Source: CAVZVZ01 sp963778895 (GTDB lineage: Bacteria > Actinomycetota > Acidimicrobiia > Acidimicrobiales > Acidimicrobilacustridaceae). Taken from it: a stretch of DNA of 64,000 bases. A model generated the notes under the pieces. That model did no database searches and was not told the DNA's origin. It saw only the letters and a program-made list of their open reading frames with translations. The translations under genes were made by a program, and so were the position numbers. Where the stretch lies: NCBI GenBank assembly GCA_963778895.1, contig CAVZVZ010000008.1, positions 36,958 through 100,957 of the forward strand, given 5' to 3'. Shown piece by piece: positions 60,319 to 64,000 of this stretch (the first letter of the stretch is position 1; every line of letters begins with the position of its first letter).

Positions 60319-60769
60319 CTCGATGCTCCTTCATTAGTGCTAAATACGGACAACTGGTGATACGGAGCGGACGGGAATCGGGATGAGACGAGGGGGTTCG
60401 GGCGCCGTCATTTCGGCGGTGGTTGCCTCCTGGCCTGCGGGACCACTACGATGAGCAGGTCGCCGCACGGGGGCTGCCTCGTTCGGAAAGCGCAGTCGTG
60501 GCGACACCGCCGACCTCACCGAGCAACTGCCGCGACGAGGTTCTCACCGCTCCTCTTCACCTTCGTGGCGCCGGTCGGCTGGCCTTGGCGGTCAAAGCCC
60601 CCCTTCGTGTCTCGACGGTTTTTCCCTCTCACGCGGTCCGGCTCCGCCGGATGCACACACCTGCAAATGCGCTGGTGTTCGGACGGATTGACCAGGACAG
60701 ATCCAACAGATCCCGACAATGGGACGACCAAGATCCCGGTGACGGGACGAAACTGTGAAAGAGGTGCTG
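60319..60769. other. 451-bp intergenic region with rho leader
   Basis: The region separates the divergent DUF4397 and rho genes. I see no convincing gene: the open frames here have shadow composition. It contains a palindrome TTAGTGCTAA at 60334-60343, the candidate rho promoter at 60423-60452, a small hairpin TCCGGC-TCC-GCCGGA near 60640-60655, and about 310 nt of untranslated leader before rho. Confidence 0.6.
60423..60452 (+). promoter_or_regulatory. Candidate rho promoter
   Basis: TTGCCT and TACGAT are separated by 18 nt, a good -35/-10 pair. Transcription would begin near 60459, leaving a leader of about 310 nt before the rho start. Confidence 0.5.
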
Positions 60770-62560
60770 ATGAGCGTGGACTCCCAGCAACTCGAGCGCT
60801 CAGCGCTCGAGCGCAAGGACCGCGACGAGCTCCACACGATCGCCGTGGCCCTGGGCGGCAAGCCCGGTTCTCGAACGAAGAAGGCCGACATCGTCGACCT
60901 CATCCTCGAACTGGCCGGCGTGACCCCGACGAACGGGGACGCGGACAGCGGTAACGGCAATGGAGCTTCGACCGCATCCGCTCGCACCCGGCGTACCAAG
61001 AAGGAGCCGACCACGGCCGACGACGGCGCGCCCGAGGGCGACGCCGGCCGGGACGAGGTCAAGGCCGACGAGGCGAAGGCTGACGACACCCCAGCCGAAG
61101 CCAAGACGGACAACGCGGGTGACGAGCCCGAGAGCGACTCGGACGACGGTGCCGGCCGCGGGAACGAGTCCGGTCGCGACGACGGCCGTAAGCAAGGCGA
61201 CCGCAACCAACAGAACGACCGGAAGCAAGGCGATCGCAACCAAGGCGATCGCGGCCCGAACGATCGCGGCCCGAACGATCGCAACCAGGGTGATCGCAAT
61301 CAGAACGACCGGCAGCAGGGCCAGGGTGGCCAGGGTGATTCGGAACCGGGCAACCGGCGCCGCCGCCGTCGGGGTCGCGATCGCGACCGCGAGCGCCAGC
61401 CCGAAGAGCCGTTCCAAGGGGAGCCGGTCGACGTCGAGGGTCTCCTCGATCTTCGCGACGAGGGCTACGGCTTCTTGCGCGTGAAGGGTTATCTGCCGAG
61501 CAAGGAAGACACCTATGTCTCGGTGAAGCAGGTGCGCCAGTTCGGGTTGCGCAAGGGCGACCACGTGAAGGGCGCGAGCCGTCCGGCCGGTCGCAACGAG
61601 AAGAACCCCGCGCTCTTGCGCGTCGATCTGGTCAATGACGTCGATCCCGAACAAGCACGCAACCGCGCACGGTTCGAGGACCTCACGCCGTTGTTCCCGG
61701 ACGACAAGCTGCAGCTCGAGGTGCCGGCAGATCCGACCAACATGACGGCTCGGATCGTCGACCTCGTCTCACCGATCGGCAAGGGCCAGCGCGGCCTGAT
61801 CGTGTCGCCGCCGAAGGCGGGCAAGACCACGGTCATGAAGCAGATCGCCCGGTCGATCGAGACGAACGATCCCGCGGTCCATCTCATGGTGCTGCTCATC
61901 GACGAACGGCCCGAAGAGGTCACCGACATGCGTCGATGGGTCAAAGGCGAGGTCGTTGCCTCGACCTTCGATCGCCCGTCGGACGAACACACGATGGTGG
62001 CCGAGCTCGCGATCGAGCGCGCCAAGCGCCTCGTTGAAGAGGGCAAGGACGTCGTCATCATTCTCGACGGCATCACGCGTCTCGCACGCGCCTACAACCT
62101 CGCCGCCCCCGCGACGGGGCGCATCATGTCCGGCGGTATCGACACCGGCGCGCTGTACCCACCGAAGAAGTTCTTCGGTGCGGCTCGCAACATCGAAGAA
62201 GGTGGTTCACTCACCATCCTCGCCACCGCGCTCATCGATACCGGCTCGAAGATGGACGAGGTGATCTTCGAGGAGTTCAAGGGCACCGGCAACATGGAGT
62301 TGCGCCTCGATCGCAAGCTCGCCGAGCGGCGCATCTATCCCGCCATCGACGTCGATGCCTCGTCGACCCGTCACGAAGAGCTGTTGTTCGAGCGCAAGCA
62401 GCTCCAGATGATCTGGAAGTTGCGACGCGTGTTGTCCGGTCTCGCCGAAGGTGGCGGAGGCGGCGCCGGCCTCGAGATGCTCATCGACCGGCTGGCCACC
62501 TTCAAGAGCAACGACGAGTTCCTGGCCGAGGTGGCCAAGGCCCCCAGCGCGGGAGCCTGA
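60770..62560 (+). CDS. rho: Transcription termination factor Rho
   Basis: The 596-residue protein is a hexameric RNA helicase-translocase that ends transcription. It has the Rho N-terminal SAP-like domain (LERKDRDELHTIAVALGG), a polar insertion of about 160 residues rich in Asp, Gly, Arg, Asn and Gln, the RNA-binding cold-shock-like domain (LLDLRDEGYGFLR), Walker A PPKAGKTT near residue 350, Walker B VVIILDGITRLARAYN and the Q/R loops (ATGRIMSGGIDTGALYPPKKFFGAAR). Insertions of this kind are common in actinobacteria and contact RNA. ATG 60770 has AAAGAGG upstream; a GTG at 60755 is possible. Confidence 0.95.
   Translation: MSVDSQQLERSALERKDRDELHTIAVALGGKPGSRTKKADIVDLILELAGVTPTNGDADSGNGNGASTASARTRRTKKEPTTADDGAPEGDAGRDEVKADEAKADDTPAEAKTDNAGDEPESDSDDGAGRGNESGRDDGRKQGDRNQQNDRKQGDRNQGDRGPNDRGPNDRNQGDRNQNDRQQGQGGQGDSEPGNRRRRRRGRDRDRERQPEEPFQGEPVDVEGLLDLRDEGYGFLRVKGYLPSKEDTYVSVKQVRQFGLRKGDHVKGASRPAGRNEKNPALLRVDLVNDVDPEQARNRARFEDLTPLFPDDKLQLEVPADPTNMTARIVDLVSPIGKGQRGLIVSPPKAGKTTVMKQIARSIETNDPAVHLMVLLIDERPEEVTDMRRWVKGEVVASTFDRPSDEHTMVAELAIERAKRLVEEGKDVVIILDGITRLARAYNLAAPATGRIMSGGIDTGALYPPKKFFGAARNIEEGGSLTILATALIDTGSKMDEVIFEEFKGTGNMELRLDRKLAERRIYPAIDVDASSTRHEELLFERKQLQMIWKLRRVLSGLAEGGGGGAGLEMLIDRLATFKSNDEFLAEVAKAPSAGA
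61189..61330 (+). repeat. Degenerate NQGDR/GPNDR repeats inside rho
   Basis: Short in-frame units encoding Q-G-D-R-N-Q, G-P-N-D-R and N-Q-N-D-R recur, with one exact 15-bp duplication (GCGGCCCGAACGATC). They form the Arg/Asn/Gln-rich, probably disordered RNA-binding part of Rho. Confidence 0.7.
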
Positions 62561-62568
62561 CCAGCGCC

Positions 62569-62599
62569 TTGGGGCGAATTGCGGGGATCCCGCTAGCCT
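62569..62599 (+). promoter_or_regulatory. Candidate rpmE promoter
   Basis: TTGGGG and TAGCCT are 19 nt apart; the -10 match is good, the -35 weak. It lies just after the rho stop and would start a leader of about 110 nt before rpmE. Confidence 0.4.
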
Positions 62600-62604
62600 G
62601 ACGA

Positions 62605-62712
62605 GACCCATCAGCGGGTCGCTAGGCTGCGTCACCGAAGGCGACGCAACGAGAATCGAGCAACAAGGATCGGCGAAGCCGGTCCCAGCGGGTCATCGCT
62701 GGGACGAGGAGG
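62605..62712 (+). promoter_or_regulatory. Structured rpmE leader, candidate L31 autoregulatory RNA
   Basis: Three hairpins are visible: GACCC/GGGTC (62605-62620), TGCGTC/GACGCA with a short inner stem (62628-62648), and a perfect 9-bp stem GTCCCAGCG/CGCTGGGAC (62682-62705) directly before the GAGGAGG ribosome site. Leaders upstream of L31 genes are a known actinobacterial RNA class in which the protein represses its own synthesis. Membership is inferred from position, not from a model match. Confidence 0.5.
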
Positions 62713-62716
62713 CACA

Positions 62717-62935
62717 GTGAAGGCTGACATTCACCCCCAGTACGAGACCGCCACGGTCGTCTGCTCGTGTGGCAACACCTTCACTACGCGGTCGACCAAG
62801 TCCGACCTGCACGTCGAGCTGTGCAACGAGTGCCACCCCTTCTTCACGGGTACGCAGAAGCTCGTCGATACGGGCGGCCGCATCGAGAAGTTCGAGAAGC
62901 GGTACGGCAAGCGCCGCAAGCAAGCCGCTTCCTGA
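62717..62935 (+). CDS. rpmE: 50S ribosomal protein L31, zinc-binding type
   Basis: The 72-residue protein has the four zinc cysteines Cys16, Cys18, Cys36 and Cys39 (VVCSCGN...LCNECH), so it is the C+ form, used when zinc is plentiful. KADIHPQY at the start and HPFFTGTQK are hallmarks. GAGGAGG lies 4-5 nt before the GTG. It follows rho, a common order. Confidence 0.96.
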   Translation: MKADIHPQYETATVVCSCGNTFTTRSTKSDLHVELCNECHPFFTGTQKLVDTGGRIEKFEKRYGKRRKQAAS

Positions 62936-62972
62936 CCTGACTCGAGCGGGGCCCCTGGCTCCCGATCCAGCT

Positions 62973-63974
62973 GTGTCACTCGACGCCGAGCAGCGGTCCC
63001 GGCTGCTCCACGCCAAGATCCGCGGGCTCGTCCTTGCATCCGAGGCGTTCGGCCTCGAACCCGATTCGGCGCGCCCTGTGCCCTTCGCAGGCGGTGCCGC
63101 GTTGATGACCCCGGACTCGGCCTGGGTCCTGCTCGACGAGCGCGCCCCTCGGATGCTCGGTGGGGTGTTGGCGTGGGCCGACCAGCGAGACGTCGGCCAG
63201 GTCCACGTGCTGACCGAGGACGCGGCGGGTGAGCTCGCGCGCCGAGCGCGCTGCTTCGGCCGCACGATCGCGGTCTGGCAGGTGGCCGGGGCGACGCTGA
63301 CCCGAGCCGAGCCGGCGCCGATCCCCGAAGTCGTTCCGCCGCCGGAGCAAGCGCTCGATCTCGTCGGCACGTTGCGCGATGCCGCCCTCGACATCGTGAT
63401 CGAACACGGCGAGGTTCGCGGCGAGATCGCCGGGCTCGAAGTGGCACGTGTCGTGGTGCGCGACGGTGACGCTCGCATCGAAGTCGGCGTCGGCCGGAAC
63501 GACCGCGAGGCTTTCGCCATGGTGCACGGCGACGTGCCGACGGCGGACGCGCTGGCGAGCGTCGTCTCGCAGGTGCGCCAGCATCGACGCGCCGGTGATC
63601 TGACTCACCCGCTCGCTCGTCTGGCCCCCGAGCGATGGCTGCGCAGCACGCTGGTTCGTGAGCCGGATCTGGTCGGCGCCCGCCGCCTCGAGGCGATCGA
63701 GCCGACGTTGCCACGCGAGAACCTGAAGGATCCCTCGCCGGCCATCGCCCTCGGTGCGATGACGGACGGTGATGAGGTCGTGGTGGCCTGCTCCGTCGGT
63801 GTCGATCTCGACCTCGTCCCTGCGGCTGCCGACGCCCGACTGGCCGCTGCTCCGCGAGCTCGGTTGGTGCTGGCCGTGCCCGAACGCGACGCACATCCGG
63901 TCACCCGACGTCTGGCCGCGGCCCTCGCTGAACCGGCCGAGATCGTGACCGTTCCCGACGACTTCCGTCGTTGA
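62973..63974 (+). CDS. Hypothetical protein downstream of rpmE
   Basis: The 333-residue soluble protein has no recognised family. It has two alternating alpha/beta regions, the first with LLHAKIRGLVLASEAFG, GGVLAWADQRDVGQVHVL and ARRARCFGRTIAVWQV, the second with VVRDGDARIEVGVGRND and VVVACSVGVDLDLVP, ending near the window edge. No membrane segment or signal peptide. It lies 37 nt after rpmE, where many genomes have prfA or a related gene next, so it is probably in the same transcript. The GTG at 62973 is the first start after rpmE in this frame; a role in translation is only a guess. Confidence 0.65.
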   Translation: MSLDAEQRSRLLHAKIRGLVLASEAFGLEPDSARPVPFAGGAALMTPDSAWVLLDERAPRMLGGVLAWADQRDVGQVHVLTEDAAGELARRARCFGRTIAVWQVAGATLTRAEPAPIPEVVPPPEQALDLVGTLRDAALDIVIEHGEVRGEIAGLEVARVVVRDGDARIEVGVGRNDREAFAMVHGDVPTADALASVVSQVRQHRRAGDLTHPLARLAPERWLRSTLVREPDLVGARRLEAIEPTLPRENLKDPSPAIALGAMTDGDEVVVACSVGVDLDLVPAAADARLAAAPRARLVLAVPERDAHPVTRRLAAALAEPAEIVTVPDDFRR

Positions 63975-64000
63975 CCGCGGTTCGGGGCGTGCCCTGATGC

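Noticed and set aside
60334..60343. TTAGTGCTAA as a CIRCE heat-shock element
   Set aside because: Only the first eight bases of one half-site match; the 9-nt spacer and second half are absent.
60423..60758. Plus-strand open frame of 111 codons before rho
   Set aside because: It lacks a ribosome site, has no recognisable domain, starts inside the candidate rho promoter and is better explained as leader.
1..64000. tRNA, rRNA, insertion sequence or prophage
   Set aside because: I looked for T-loop GTTCGA patterns, transposase motifs, terminal repeats and integrase genes on both strands and found none that held up by eye.

Overview
The window is a gene-dense, high-GC bacterial chromosome segment. 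It reads as an actinobacterium, most plausibly of the Acidimicrobiia type; that assignment is inference. Supporting signs are a MurA with Asp at the fosfomycin-target position, a DUF4129-DUF4350-MoxR-DUF58-SpoIIM-RDD block as in mycobacteria, a Rho with a long polar N-terminal insertion, GatCAB, an Eis-like acetyltransferase, and many head-of-operon genes whose TANNNT -10 box lies only 5-9 nt before the start codon, as in leaderless actinobacterial transcripts. I see no tRNA, rRNA, CRISPR array, prophage or insertion sequence.

Layout. 1-9.8 kb: two envelope lipoproteins (one an L,D-transpeptidase), an SRPBCC-MFS fusion, MurA, an NfuA-like Fe-S protein, MeaB, MscL, an enoyl-CoA hydratase, a zinc-finger rhomboid protease, an SRPBCC protein and a methyltransferase. 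9.9-17.3 kb: the MoxR membrane cluster with one extra small membrane protein inside it. 17.4-24.4 kb: cysteine desulfurase and MnmA (tRNA thiolation), a MetE-like protein, LigA and a HAD hydrolase. 24.9-27 kb: a PASTA-domain Ser/Thr kinase. 27-42.8 kb: an amine/polyamine import and breakdown region (three aldehyde dehydrogenases, two class-III aminotransferases, an FAD amine oxidoreductase, a complete PotABCD-type transporter, alanine dehydrogenase, an Lrp regulator and a saccharopine-dehydrogenase-like enzyme). 42.8-48.5 kb: an MFS exporter, an SCP2 protein, a ferredoxin and gatCAB. 48.6-51.5 kb: two related lipoproteins and an Eis-like GNAT. 51.5-56.4 kb: a translationally coupled MATE exporter and two ABC-2 systems. 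56.4-64 kb: IlvD, an archaeal-type phosphoglycerate mutase, a DUF4397 protein, Rho, ribosomal protein L31 and an unrecognised protein.

How the genes fit together. The 27-42.8 kb region makes a plausible route: amines enter through PotABCD, are deaminated by pyruvate-linked aminotransferases or the FAD enzyme, the aldehydes are oxidised, malonate semialdehyde becomes acetyl-CoA, and alanine dehydrogenase regenerates pyruvate. Substrates are inferred, not shown. The order cysteine desulfurase, mnmA, MetE-like, ligA and, further on, gatCAB resembles the mycobacterial chromosome.

Caution on sequence quality. Between about 26.7 and 47.7 kb at least six genes, including the normally essential gatA and gatB, are split by single-base frameshifts. 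Five can each be repaired by removing one C. The simplest reading is local sequencing or assembly error.
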